From positions 1 to 60,417 of the forward strand of contig URNG01000002.1 in the NCBI GenBank assembly GCA_900549295.1: DNA of 60,417 nt. The letters are read 5' to 3'. Below, in pieces: positions 39,261 through 47,743 of the stretch. Position numbers and translations under genes: made by a program. Every line of letters starts with the position of its first letter. The first letter of the stretch is position 1. A model generated the notes under the pieces. The model was not told the origin of the DNA and made no database searches. It worked only from the letters and a program-made list of their open reading frames with translations. Source of the DNA: an uncultured Rhodocyclaceae bacterium (GTDB taxonomy: Bacteria > Pseudomonadota > Gammaproteobacteria > Burkholderiales > Rhodocyclaceae).

Positions 39261-40040
39261 CTAGGCCCGGGTGCTGCGGCCCGCGTTTTTTGCAGCGGCT
39301 TCCTGCAGGCGGATCACTGCGAGAGACAGATTATCGCCGCTGCCGTTGCCGCGTTCGCGGGCCAGGCGGATGATTTTCTGGCACGCCTCGCGCGCTGAAT
39401 TTTCGCTGAGCAATTCCCCTAGTTCATCATCGCTGAAATAGGCCCAGATGCCGTCGGAACAGAGCATGAAGCTGTCGCCGGCGGTGGGCTCGTTGCCCTC
39501 GGAGAAATCGAAGCGCGGCGTATCCTGACCGCCCAGGGAAGTCATCAGGACATTGCGATTGGGGTGGGTGAGCGCCTGCAGCGGGGTGATTCGTCCGGTG
39601 GCGATCAGATGCTCGACGTAAGAGTGATCGACGGTGCGCGCTTGCAGGCGGCGGCCGCGAAAATGATAGAGACGGCTGTCGCCGCAGTAGCCCCAGGTGA
39701 CGCGCCCCGGTTGCAGCACCATGGCGACCGCCGTGCTGTGCGGGTCCTTTTCGTTGATGAAGCGGGAGGCCTTGATCATGGTGTGCGCCTCGCACATGCT
39801 GTTTTCCAGCAGATAGCGCGGGTTTTCATCGCCAGGCGCGAAATGTTCCAGATTGGTGCGTGCCGTGTGTACGACTTGTTCCGCTGCCAGGGCGCCGCCC
39901 GTATGCCCGCCCATGCCGTCTGCCACGATGGCGAGCAAAACGCCCTTGTGGCGCGGGTGCGGCAAGATGGCGACACGGTCTTGTTGTTCCTTGCGATCCC
40001 CCTGATGCTGGGCGGCGCAGGCGTCGATGGTGAGTGGCAT
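39261..40040 (-). CDS. PP2C-family serine/threonine phosphatase
   Basis: A 259-residue PP2C (PPM) phosphatase. The metal-binding aspartates sit in VADGMGGHTGG, GYCGDSRLYHF, CSDGIWAYFSDDEL and the C-terminal GSGDNLSLAVI. The N-terminus NKEQQDRVAILPHP-type segment (here DRKEQQDRVAI) supplies the conserved Arg/Asp. Such enzymes reverse Hanks-type kinases, often in type VI secretion or stress circuits; no partner kinase is in the window. It is convergent with rhlE and divergent from the cyclase gene. Confidence 0.92.
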   Translation of the reverse strand: MPLTIDACAAQHQGDRKEQQDRVAILPHPRHKGVLLAIVADGMGGHTGGALAAEQVVHTARTNLEHFAPGDENPRYLLENSMCEAHTMIKASRFINEKDPHSTAVAMVLQPGRVTWGYCGDSRLYHFRGRRLQARTVDHSYVEHLIATGRITPLQALTHPNRNVLMTSLGGQDTPRFDFSEGNEPTAGDSFMLCSDGIWAYFSDDELGELLSENSAREACQKIIRLARERGNGSGDNLSLAVIRLQEAAAKNAGRSTRA

Positions 40041-40148
40041 GGCATTCCCTTGTGGAGGGCGAATACTAACGCAAAGCCCTTGTTATGCGGCGGGTCGGTC
40101 CACATTGTGACGGGGTATAATGCGCCAATCCTCGGAAAATTCTGACCC

Positions 40149-41447
40149 ATGATACAAACTATGCTGATGCCGGATTGGCGAGCCCCGGAAAATCGCGCTT
40201 TGCTGGTCCGTTTGCTGAATGGACTGGATCGGATCGTGGGGCAGGAAACCATGGCGGAAGGGGCGTTGGTCATCGAACGCACTTACGCCGCCTGGCCGAA
40301 GATCAAGGCTTGCCTGCTGGCTTCGCTGACGGACCCGAACGATCCGGATTGCCAGAAGATCATCGAGCATCTGGCCAATACCAATACGCCGTTCATGCTC
40401 TTTGCGCACCAGTTCGGCGTCTTGCGTAATTTGGTGCTGAAGGAAGTGCTGGCAGAGCGCAATATCGACGAAGCGGCGCAGGTGATGGCTTTGTTCGAAG
40501 CCATGGAAGAAGAGTTTGCGGCGGTTTATCTGGCGATCTTCCTCAACCGTCTGGGTACGCGCAATCATGTGCGCCTGGGCCATATCCGGGCGCTCAACGA
40601 CAAGAATCTGCTGTCGTATTTCGAAAGCCATCTGGAATGGATGGAGCATCTGATCGAAGCCGTTCGCCTGCGCCGGCAGGATGACCTGCCCGAACTCGAC
40701 CCGACCCGCTGCCAGTTTGGCCAGTGGCTGCACTCGGAAGGCCTGCAGTTGATTCGTGACCGCAGCCATGTCCGGCAGATCAAGGAATTGCACGAAACCA
40801 TGCACCATGTCGTGGCGGAAATGCACGATCTCCTGGCGCTGCCGCATGCCAGCAGCCCTTTGTACGCCTTGCTGAGAAAGGCTGAAATCTATTCGCTGGA
40901 ACTGGGCAACGAGATTTCCCTGCTCAACAACGTGGTGATCATGAACGTGTACAGCAAGGATGCGCTGACGGGTTTTCTCAGCCGGCGTTTCCTCGATCGC
41001 GTGCTGTTTGGCCAGATGGAGGTCGCCAAGGCCACCGAAGTGCCGTTCTCCATCATCATGTTCGATCTGGATCATTTCAAGGTCTTGAATGATACCTACG
41101 GCCACCAGGTGGGCGACAAGGCCTTGATGCACATCGCGGGCCTGGTGCGCGAAACCTTGCGCCAGTCAGATTTGGTGTTTCGCTACGGCGGCGAGGAATT
41201 CATGCTGGTGTGCCCCTCCACCAATCTGCTGCAGGCGCGGCAACTGGCTGAAAAACTGCGCCAGAAGATCGCGGCGACGCCGCTGCCGCACGATGTGCAG
41301 ATTTCGGTCAGCGCGAGTTTCGGCGTCAGCGAGGTGGCGCCGGATTCCTATCAGTTGGTGGATAGCCGCCTGATCGAGGACCTCATCGCTGCCTGCGACG
41401 GTCAGCTCTATGCGGCCAAAAGGAATGGACGCAACTGCGTCGCCTGA
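40149..41447 (+). CDS. Diguanylate cyclase with CZB zinc-sensing domain (DgcZ-like)
   Basis: A 432-residue protein that makes c-di-GMP. The N-terminal 125 residues are helical and of unknown type. Residues about 155-255 form a CZB domain with His in SHLEWMEHLI, Cys in the CQFGQW motif and His residues in LHETMHHVVAEMH. The GGDEF domain follows, with catalytic RYGGEEF, FDLDHFKVLND and the G-loop intact. No RxxD inhibitory site is obvious. E. coli DgcZ has the same CZB-GGDEF order and is inhibited by zinc, which is the likely mode here. Confidence 0.93.
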   Translation: MIQTMLMPDWRAPENRALLVRLLNGLDRIVGQETMAEGALVIERTYAAWPKIKACLLASLTDPNDPDCQKIIEHLANTNTPFMLFAHQFGVLRNLVLKEVLAERNIDEAAQVMALFEAMEEEFAAVYLAIFLNRLGTRNHVRLGHIRALNDKNLLSYFESHLEWMEHLIEAVRLRRQDDLPELDPTRCQFGQWLHSEGLQLIRDRSHVRQIKELHETMHHVVAEMHDLLALPHASSPLYALLRKAEIYSLELGNEISLLNNVVIMNVYSKDALTGFLSRRFLDRVLFGQMEVAKATEVPFSIIMFDLDHFKVLNDTYGHQVGDKALMHIAGLVRETLRQSDLVFRYGGEEFMLVCPSTNLLQARQLAEKLRQKIAATPLPHDVQISVSASFGVSEVAPDSYQLVDSRLIEDLIAACDGQLYAAKRNGRNCVA

Positions 41448-41450
41448 ACC

Positions 41451-42224
41451 TTATTCTGGCCGCCAGCCGAGGCTGGTGAGGGTGTCGCCGCGTGGTTTGT
41501 ACTCGCAGCCGATCCAGCCATCGTAGGCGAGTCGCTCCAGCGCGTCGAACAGATAGGGGTAGTTGATTTCGCCGCTGCCCGGTTCGTGCCGTCCGGGGTT
41601 GTCGGCAATTTGAATGTGGCCGATCCGCCCGATATGCGCGCCCAGCGTGCGCGCGAGGTCGCCCTGCATGATCTGGGCGTGATACAGGTCGAGCTGCAGC
41701 TTGACGTTGGGCGCGGCGATGGCGTCCAGCAGGCGGGCAGCCTTGGGGATGCTGTCCAGCCAGTAGCCCGGCATGTCGATGCGGCTGTTGATGGGTTCGA
41801 TCAGGATGTCCACGCCCAGCGGCGCAAAGTGCGCGGCGGCGCGGCGGATGTTGTCGATGTAGATGCTCTCCAGCGCGCTTTCGCTGACCCCTTCGGGGCG
41901 TAATCCGGCCATGCAGTGCAGGCGCTGGCAGCGGAGTGCTTCGGCATATTCCGCTGCGAGCCTCAGGCTGGCCATGAATTCCGCCTCCCGCCCGGGCAGG
42001 CAGGCCAGGCCGCGCTCCCCCGCAGCCCAATCGCCGGGGGGGAGATTGAACAGGATTTGCTGCAATTCGTTTTCCGCCAGCCAGGCGGCGATCCGTTCGG
42101 CGGGAAAATCGTAGGGAAAGAGATATTCGACACCGCGAAACCCGGCCTGCGCCGCTTGACTGAAGCGTTCCGGGAACGCCGATTCGGTGAATAGAAAACT
42201 CAGGTTGGCGGCAAATTTGAGCAT
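41451..42224 (-). CDS. hyi: Hydroxypyruvate isomerase
   Basis: A 257-residue TIM-barrel enzyme of the xylose-isomerase-like family. The segments LFTESAFPERFSQAAQAGF, IEPINSRIDMPGYWL, LQLDLYHAQIMQGDL and IQIADNPGRHEPGSGEINY are the Hyi/OtnI signatures, with metal-binding Glu and Asp and the substrate-binding His. It interconverts hydroxypyruvate and tartronate semialdehyde in the glyoxylate/glycerate route, linking to the C2 metabolism seen elsewhere. Related OtnI enzymes act on four-carbon sugars, which is the alternative. ATG 42224 was chosen. Confidence 0.9.
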   Translation of the reverse strand: MLKFAANLSFLFTESAFPERFSQAAQAGFRGVEYLFPYDFPAERIAAWLAENELQQILFNLPPGDWAAGERGLACLPGREAEFMASLRLAAEYAEALRCQRLHCMAGLRPEGVSESALESIYIDNIRRAAAHFAPLGVDILIEPINSRIDMPGYWLDSIPKAARLLDAIAAPNVKLQLDLYHAQIMQGDLARTLGAHIGRIGHIQIADNPGRHEPGSGEINYPYLFDALERLAYDGWIGCEYKPRGDTLTSLGWRPE

Positions 42225-42298
42225 GAGCAAGGCGGCGCAGGAAAAGCGGAAAGTATAATCTGCGGCCTTGATCCAGGCGTGTCGATAAGGAGAATGAG

Positions 42299-42955
42299 AT
42301 GGTAAGCGACAAGAGTGGCGTTGCTGCGCAGGAGAGCGCGGCGCATGAACACAAAGGCAATGAACCTGAAGGGAGCGAACGTAAAGGGAGTGAACGCAAG
42401 GGCAATCGCCTCTCCAAGATCGTCACCCGCACGGGCGATGGCGGCACGACCGGTCTGGGGGATGGCAGCCGCACCACCAAGGATAGTCTGCGCATCCACG
42501 CCATTGGCGAGGTCGATGAATTGAATTCCAGCCTCGGTGTGCTGCTTTGCGAGGACTTGCCGGATGCGGTGCGCTCGGTGCTGCTGGACATTCAGCACGA
42601 TTTGTTCGATTTGGGTGGCGAACTCTGTTTGCCGGGCATGGCGGTGATGCAGGATGCGCAGGTGGAACGTCTGGAAGCCTTGACCGAAGCGTTCAACCGC
42701 GAGCTTTCCATGTTGAAGGAATTCATCCTGCCCGGTGGCACCCGTCCGGCGGCCCTGGCGCATCTGAGCCGCACTGTCTGCCGCCGTGCCGAGCGGGCCA
42801 TGGCGGCGCTGCATCGTGCCGAAACGCTGTCCGATCCGGCGCGCCGCTACATCAATCGTCTGTCCGATTGCCTCTTCGTGTTGGGGCGCCACCTCAACAA
42901 AACGGGCGGGCGCGGCGATGTGCTTTGGCAAAAAGGCAAAAATGCCGCGCATTGA
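42299..42955 (+). CDS. Cob(I)alamin adenosyltransferase, PduO/MMAB type
   Basis: Transfers adenosyl from ATP to cob(I)alamin to make coenzyme B12. The core starts at NRLSKIVTRTGDGGTTGLGD (ATP-binding) and has HAIGEVDELNSSLGVLL and LSRTVCRRAERAM, all typical. The family usually starts almost at NRLSK; here ATG 42299, with AAGGAG in front, adds about 36 polar residues containing the repeats GSERKGSERKG and GNE. The total is 218 residues. Its role may be supply for methylmalonyl-CoA mutase or other B12 enzymes, none of which is in the window. Confidence 0.93.
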   Translation: MVSDKSGVAAQESAAHEHKGNEPEGSERKGSERKGNRLSKIVTRTGDGGTTGLGDGSRTTKDSLRIHAIGEVDELNSSLGVLLCEDLPDAVRSVLLDIQHDLFDLGGELCLPGMAVMQDAQVERLEALTEAFNRELSMLKEFILPGGTRPAALAHLSRTVCRRAERAMAALHRAETLSDPARRYINRLSDCLFVLGRHLNKTGGRGDVLWQKGKNAAH

Positions 42956-43053
42956 ATCATTTTTTTCCGTTCTCGCTTGCGTCCCGGCTGGGGCTGACTG
43001 GATAATCAGCCCATTCCTCTTGCTTCCATCTGAATAGAATCCGATTTCCGCCC

Positions 43054-43278
43054 GTGTATCGCGTCGTCACCACTTATCGCAATGGCAGCCCGCGCCCCGT
43101 CGTCGAACGCGGGCCGTGGCATGCTACGCAAAAAATTGCGGATGACTGGGCGGAAATCCTGCGCGGCCATGGTTATGTCGTCTATGTCGAAACACAAAAC
43201 GGCATGATCGATGCGGGCGGCGGAACTGCTGCCAACGATAACACCGACCTCATGGCTGCTCTGGCCAGCATGGCCTGA
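43054..43278 (+). CDS. Small conserved hypothetical protein
   Basis: GTG 43054 starts a 74-residue soluble protein: MYRVVTTYRNGSPRPVVERG, a WAEILRGHGYVVYVETQNG segment predicted as a beta-rich unit, and a polar tail. No known domain comes to mind. Its stop lies in the left arm of the hairpin that also overlaps the end of the convergent regulator gene. Confidence 0.6.
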   Translation: MYRVVTTYRNGSPRPVVERGPWHATQKIADDWAEILRGHGYVVYVETQNGMIDAGGGTAANDNTDLMAALASMA

Positions 43279-43310
43279 AGGCCGGCGAGCGGTATCGTCG
43301 GCCTTCAGGC
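43273..43310. terminator. 12-bp hairpin shared by two convergent genes
   Basis: GCCTGAAGGCCG (43273-43284) and CGGCCTTCAGGC (43299-43310) are exact reverse complements around a 14-base loop. The arms overlap the stop codons of both the small gene and the convergent CRP/FNR gene. There is no T-run, so it may block antisense read-through by structure alone. Confidence 0.55.
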
Positions 43311-44006
43311 CGCGCTTGGCACGTAAGCCTGCAGCGCGTCGACGGCTGGGATTTCGATGCGGCGTCCGGTCAGGACGATCAAGCCAAAACGGTGCAGCTC
43401 GTTCAAAATCCTGGAAAAATGTTCCTGCGTGAGATTGAGCTGGGAAGCAATCAGGCCCTTGGCGATATCCAGGTTCACCACGCCGCTGGTGGTGTCGTTG
43501 GCCGCTTCCATCTCGCGCAGCAGATAGCGCACGATACGTTCTGCCGCGCTGTGCAGGCGCACGGATTCGGAGTCTACGATCAACTGGTGGTAACCATGCG
43601 CCATGCTCAGCATGATCTGCTGCATGAATGCCACGTTGCTCGTCATGACTTCGTGGATGGCTTGTTTGTTCAGATGCAGCAGCAGGCTGTTGCGTATGGC
43701 CTGGGCGAAAAAGGCATAAGGCTGCTCCGCAAACAGTATGGCGGCGCAGAATATCTCGCCGGAGCGGACGATCTGCAATACTTTTTCCTGGCCTTGCGGT
43801 GAGGCAAAAGCCAGTTTCATCTGGCCGCTGAGAAGAAGGTATAGACCCGCGCAATCGTCACCTTGTTGAAACAGTATTCCGCCTTTGTCAACAAGCGATT
43901 TCGTGGTGGCGCGCATGAGCAGTTCGCGCTCTTGTGCCGTCAGCATGGAAAATTGCGGCAGGCAATCCAGCCAGCGCGACAAATCCATCATCTCCCCTTC
44001 GCGCAT
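43305..44006 (-). CDS. CRP/FNR-family transcription regulator
   Basis: A 233-residue regulator with an N-terminal cNMP-binding-type sensor (KGGILFQQGDDCAGLYLLLSG, and the VLQIVRSGEIF roll) and a C-terminal winged helix. The recognition helix SQLNLTQEHFSRILNEL carries the E-x-x-S-R pattern of FNR, predicting TTGA half-sites. The FNR iron-sulfur cysteine cluster is absent, so a DNR/NnrR-like sensor (NO or heme) or an unrelated signal is more likely. ATG 44006 is preceded by GGAGGG. A palindrome matching its predicted specificity lies in its own promoter region. Confidence 0.9.
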   Translation of the reverse strand: MREGEMMDLSRWLDCLPQFSMLTAQERELLMRATTKSLVDKGGILFQQGDDCAGLYLLLSGQMKLAFASPQGQEKVLQIVRSGEIFCAAILFAEQPYAFFAQAIRNSLLLHLNKQAIHEVMTSNVAFMQQIMLSMAHGYHQLIVDSESVRLHSAAERIVRYLLREMEAANDTTSGVVNLDIAKGLIASQLNLTQEHFSRILNELHRFGLIVLTGRRIEIPAVDALQAYVPSAA

Positions 44007-44058
44007 CTTCCCTCCAGAATCGTCACAGTGTCGTGAACTTAGCATGGGTTTGCGGAAT

Positions 44059-44072
44059 TTGACATAGGTCAA
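44059..44072 (-). promoter_or_regulatory. FNR/DNR-type palindrome in the regulator's own promoter
   Basis: TTGAC-ATAG-GTCAA is a perfect 5+4+5 inverted repeat 52 bases upstream of the regulator ATG. It fits the half-site expected from the ExxSR recognition helix, so autoregulation is likely. A second palindrome ATAGGA-TTT-TCCTAT lies at 44085-44099. Confidence 0.6.
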
Positions 44073-44110
44073 TTCCGAGCCTGGATAGGATTTTCCTATT
44101 CGGGTTTGAT

Positions 44111-45049
44111 TTATGACAAAAGGAATCTTTGTGCGCGTTCCAGAACGGCTTTGTCGAGCGCTGGATCGAGGCAATCCAGGGGTTCGGCGGTGAAGGAGTT
44201 GCCCAGCCAGGTGATCTGCCGTTTGGCAAGCTGGCGCGTGGCGTAGATGCCGCGCTCGCGCAATTCCTTGGCGGGCAAGGCGCCCGTCAATACCTCCCAG
44301 GCCTGCCGGTAGCCGACACAGCGCATGGAAGGCAGATCGGGATACAGCCGGTATTTGCTGCGCAGCTGCCGGACTTCTTCGAGCAGATCGGCGCGCAGCA
44401 TGGCATCGAAACGTTGCGCGATACGTTCGTGCAGCGCGGCCCGGTCGGAAGGCAGCAGTGCGAGCTGCAGGAAATCGTACGGCGGTTTTTCTGCGGTGCT
44501 GGCGGCGAGCAAGGCGGACATGGGCTGGCCGCTCGTCAGGCAAACCTCCAGCGCGCGCTGAATCCGCTGACTGTCGGTGGCGTGCAGGCGGGCTGCGGTG
44601 AACGGGTCCAGCGCTGCAAGCTGCGCATGCATGGCAGGCCAGCCCCGGCTTGCGGCATCGGCATCAATCCGCGTGCGCAGGGTGGCATCCGCCTGCGGCA
44701 ATTCGGCCAGACCGTGGAGGAGGGCGCGAAAATACAGCATGGTGCCGCCGACCAGCACCGGCACCCGGCCCGCCGCCGTGCTTTCAGCCATCGCCGCCAA
44801 TGCGTCGGCGCGAAAGCGCGCTGCCGAATAGCGTTCTTCCGGCGTGATGAGATCGAGCAGCCGATGCGGATAGCGCGCGAGCACCTCGGCATCCGGCTTG
44901 GCGGTACCGATGTTCATGTCGATGAATACCTGGGCCGAATCGACACTGATCAAATCGACCGGCAAGGCGTCGAACAAGCGCATGGCCGCCGCCGTCTTGC
45001 CGGAAGCGGTGGGGCCCAGCAGCAAAATGGCGGGAGGGTGGCGATTCAT
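44111..45049 (-). CDS. miaA: tRNA dimethylallyltransferase MiaA
   Basis: MiaA prenylates A37 of tRNAs reading U-starting codons. The 312-residue protein has the P-loop LLGPTASGKTAAA, the DSAQVFIDMNIGTAKP segment with the catalytic Asp, and VGGTMLYFRALLHG, all diagnostic. The C-terminal half has SMRCVGYRQAWE and ATRQLAKRQITWL. ATG 45049 gives the usual length; an upstream in-frame start adds a tail with no support. Confidence 0.96.
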   Translation of the reverse strand: MNRHPPAILLLGPTASGKTAAAMRLFDALPVDLISVDSAQVFIDMNIGTAKPDAEVLARYPHRLLDLITPEERYSAARFRADALAAMAESTAAGRVPVLVGGTMLYFRALLHGLAELPQADATLRTRIDADAASRGWPAMHAQLAALDPFTAARLHATDSQRIQRALEVCLTSGQPMSALLAASTAEKPPYDFLQLALLPSDRAALHERIAQRFDAMLRADLLEEVRQLRSKYRLYPDLPSMRCVGYRQAWEVLTGALPAKELRERGIYATRQLAKRQITWLGNSFTAEPLDCLDPALDKAVLERAQRFLLS

Positions 45050-45105
45050 GGCGGGCGATCCTAGCACAGCCGCCACGCCAGTTCAGGGAGTCGGGTAGTG
45101 AGCGG

Positions 45106-45375
45106 CTAAAAATGCGTGGGTAAAGGATGGCTGCGCTTGAGGTGTTCGTATATTTCCATCAATTCGAGCACGCGCTCGTTGTGCTCCTGTGCCAGCGCTT
45201 CCTTCATGCATTCAACCAGCATCATGTGCAAACGGCAGACGCCTTCCGGAGAACATAGCAAGGCCTCGCTCATTTCCGCCGCGACGATCATCGGAACGCC
45301 GGTGTGGTCGGCAATAACCTCGATGACATCGTCGTTCAGGTCGCAATAATCGAGAATGTCTTGCATGGAGAGCAT
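45106..45375 (-). CDS. Small conserved hypothetical protein
   Basis: An 89-residue acidic, probably all-helical protein: MQDILDYCDLNDDVIEVIAD, then TGVPMIVAAEMSEALLCSPE, LHMMLVECMKEALAQEH and LMEIYEHLKRSHP. It has three cysteines. No catalytic motif. A GAGGAAATC ribosome site precedes the start. It lies 56 bases upstream of miaA on the same strand. I do not recognise the family. Confidence 0.62.
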   Translation of the reverse strand: MLSMQDILDYCDLNDDVIEVIADHTGVPMIVAAEMSEALLCSPEGVCRLHMMLVECMKEALAQEHNERVLELMEIYEHLKRSHPLPTHF

Positions 45376-45501
45376 GATTTCCTCCAGTTCCTGGCGGGTC
45401 AGTGTGGTGCGAACTGCCCTCCTTGTCGTTCATTATGGGTGGAGGCGTTACGTTTTGTTTATAACACGTTGTGCGGTAAATGCAAGGCAGGCCGGGCGTT
45501 T

Positions 45502-46245
45502 TCAGAAATCGAGACCGCCAGCGGGAAGCGTTTTCAGGGTGGGCGCGAGCTTGAGCTGGCTGTGCTTTTTCAGTGCGGCTGCGCGTGCTTCCAGGGTGAC
45601 AATATCGATGCGGATATTTTCTTCTCCGCGCCCGAAAACCAGGGTGTTGCCGCTGGCGCAGGGTGGGAAAACAGCCGTCTGCTGTGAAAAAGCGTTATCT
45701 ATGGCGGAAATCTGCTCGCGCCAGCCCGTTTCGCGCAGCACATTGACGCAGAAAATGCCCGGACTCGTCAGTCGCGCGCGGCAATCCTGGTAGAACGCCG
45801 GCGTGGCCAGAGCGCCGGGCTGGCCGTCCGGAGAAAAGCCATCCACCAGGATGAGGTCGAAACGGCGTTTGCAGCGGGCAAGGTAATCCGCGCCGCAGCC
45901 GATCTGCACGTTGAAGCGGGGTGATTCATCCGGCAGCTTGAAATACTGGCGGGCGATGAATTCGATCTGCGGGTTGATTTCCACCACGGTGATCCGGCAG
46001 TCCGGCACGTGGCGGTGGAGAAACTTCGCCACCGAGCCAGCACCAAGGCCAACCAGCAAGGCCGTGCGCGGCCAGCGCCGGAACAACGCCCCGGTTTCGC
46101 GCATGAGGAGGCAGGCCATCATCACCTGCGTGTACTCCAGCGCCAGCGCGTAGGGGCGGGCGATGCGCATGGCTCCTTGCACCCAGCCTGAGCCAAAATG
46201 CAGCTTGCGCACGCCGGCGCTTTCGCTGATTTCTATCGGATGCAT
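45502..46245 (-). CDS. Spermidine-synthase-like methyltransferase-fold protein
   Basis: A 247-residue protein with the SpeE-type Rossmann fold: YTQVMMACLLMRETG, the dinucleotide-like glycine loop LLVGLGAGSVAKFLHRH, the acidic VVEINPQIEFIARQYF strand, and ILVDGFSPDGQPGALATPAFYQD. SpeE itself makes spermidine from putrescine. Many short relatives like this one lack full polyamine-binding residues and have unknown function, so I call only the fold. ATG 46245 was chosen; a longer frame to 46428 is unsupported. Confidence 0.78.
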   Translation of the reverse strand: MHPIEISESAGVRKLHFGSGWVQGAMRIARPYALALEYTQVMMACLLMRETGALFRRWPRTALLVGLGAGSVAKFLHRHVPDCRITVVEINPQIEFIARQYFKLPDESPRFNVQIGCGADYLARCKRRFDLILVDGFSPDGQPGALATPAFYQDCRARLTSPGIFCVNVLRETGWREQISAIDNAFSQQTAVFPPCASGNTLVFGRGEENIRIDIVTLEARAAALKKHSQLKLAPTLKTLPAGGLDF

Positions 46246-46645
46246 GTTTGGTATGCGATGCGGGTGACTGGCGAACCGCCGTTGTCGGCTGGGCGAGTTG
46301 GGGAGGGGGAATGATGGTGTGCCACGGGGCGACGCTGTTATCTTGTTTGTAAACAGTGTATCAGATGGAGTGTGTGGTCGAATTTGAACCTGGGATGGGC
46401 GACTGTGACACCCTGTGCACGCGAGCATTCTAATGGCTTCCGGGTTCTCTTGTGGTGGTGCGGCTGCTCTGCCGGCTGCTCAAGCGGACTGAGGAGAGAA
46501 CTATGCAACCGACGGGATGTGGCCCTACAATCACGGGCGCCCCGGCATGGTGCCTGGCGGCATTACCCCGAAACAGAAGCCAGCACTTTTTGCCCACGCG
46601 GCTTCTGACCGCCGCTGGAAATGGGGTGCCGGGGAAAATCCGGTT
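46246..46645. other. Non-coding or degenerate gap before the glycan cluster
   Basis: About 400 bases without a convincing gene. The stretch 46503-46676 could encode a 57-residue frame with GAGGAGAGAACT before its ATG, but the product has no recognisable features and overlaps the next gene. The DNA here changes from GC-rich to the more AT-rich composition of the cluster, so this may be the left boundary of an acquired segment and hold its promoter. Confidence 0.4.
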
Positions 46646-47731
46646 ATGGGTGTACGGAAAATTGAGGGAAATCTGACTTTGCCAGAGCGTATTGTATTTT
46701 TTAATGTAAATGGATCTGGCATGGGGCATCTTAACCGGTGTCTGGCGTACGCGAGGCGTCTGCAAGCGCAGGCAACCCCCGTGTTTTTTTCCCTTGCCTC
46801 AGCGATGGAAATCATCGAGGAAATGGGGTTCTGCGGCGATTATTTTGTTTCGCACTATTGGTCGGCAGACTCCACTTTTTCCTGGAATAGCGAATTGGCT
46901 GTGCGCTTTGCCATGTTCCTTGAGCGCGTGCGTCCCAGGGTTGTGGTTTTTGATGGCACTTGGCCTTTTCAGGGCTTTATGGCTGCATGCAGGGCTTATG
47001 GCGTTTCTTCGCTGGTCTGGTCAAATCGCGGGTTGTTAAAAAGCGATCTGGCCCAGGTGAATGTGGACGAGGCGGCATTTGATCTGGTGGTTCAGCCTGG
47101 TGAGCCTGGGCAAATTATTGAGACAACGGACATCCAGTCAGGGGGGCGACGTTTGCTTGTCCCGCCTGTCTGCCTGCTGGACGAAGATGAATTGCTTACG
47201 CGCACTCAAGCCAGGGAACAGCTGGGATTGCCCAGCGACCAAGCATGCGTTTTGTTCTCCTTGGGGCCGGGTAATTTGAAGGATGTTTCAGGAATCGGCT
47301 TTGGGTTGATTGACCTGTTTGAGAAACACGGTTTTCAAGTGCTGTGGGCGCGACCGCCAATTTCGGTACAGGATGCGGTACTGCCAGATACGGTCAGACC
47401 GCTTTCCCTGTATCCGCTTGCGCGCTATTTGCGAGCTTTTGATGTGTTTGTCGGGGCAGCGGGGTACAACACCTGTTGTGAGTTGATGCAGGCAAGGATT
47501 CCTTCCTTGCTGGTTCCCAACGAGCATTTGGCGGACGATCAGCAAAAACGTGCGCAACATATGGCGACCTGCATGCCTGTCGTTGTATCCGCATGCGCCA
47601 ACAAAGAAATGCAGCAGCAGGCGGTTGAGCAAATTCTGATGTATGCCCGCTCGAACCAGGGCGCTGTTTATCCTGAAACAGCCATGAATGGCGCAGATTT
47701 GGCAGCCAGGGCAATCCTGCGTCTGTGTTAA
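46646..47731 (+). CDS. GT-B glycosyltransferase, MurG/GT28-like
   Basis: A 361-residue protein starting near IVFFNVNGSGMGHLNRCLAY, the glycine-rich N-terminal loop of GT-B transferases of the MurG/UDP-glucuronosyltransferase kind. The C-terminal half contains RAFDVFVGAAGYNTCCELMQ and then IPSLLVPNEHLADDQQKRAQ, the donor-nucleotide binding pattern (EL...P..P...DQ..NA). ATG 46646 is the start that fits the fold; the frame remains open upstream to 46517. It opens the plus-strand glycan operon. Donor and acceptor are unknown. Confidence 0.82.
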   Translation: MGVRKIEGNLTLPERIVFFNVNGSGMGHLNRCLAYARRLQAQATPVFFSLASAMEIIEEMGFCGDYFVSHYWSADSTFSWNSELAVRFAMFLERVRPRVVVFDGTWPFQGFMAACRAYGVSSLVWSNRGLLKSDLAQVNVDEAAFDLVVQPGEPGQIIETTDIQSGGRRLLVPPVCLLDEDELLTRTQAREQLGLPSDQACVLFSLGPGNLKDVSGIGFGLIDLFEKHGFQVLWARPPISVQDAVLPDTVRPLSLYPLARYLRAFDVFVGAAGYNTCCELMQARIPSLLVPNEHLADDQQKRAQHMATCMPVVVSACANKEMQQQAVEQILMYARSNQGAVYPETAMNGADLAARAILRLC

Positions 47732-47743
47732 ACTATTTTGCAT

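Noticed and set aside
44006..44543. Longer N-terminal form of the CRP/FNR regulator reaching into miaA
   Set aside because: The upstream extension overlaps miaA and lacks family similarity, whereas ATG 44006 has a good ribosome site.
46503..46676. Small frame of 57 residues before the glycan cluster
   Set aside because: It has a plausible ribosome site but no recognisable content and overlaps the following transferase gene, so I did not list it as a gene.
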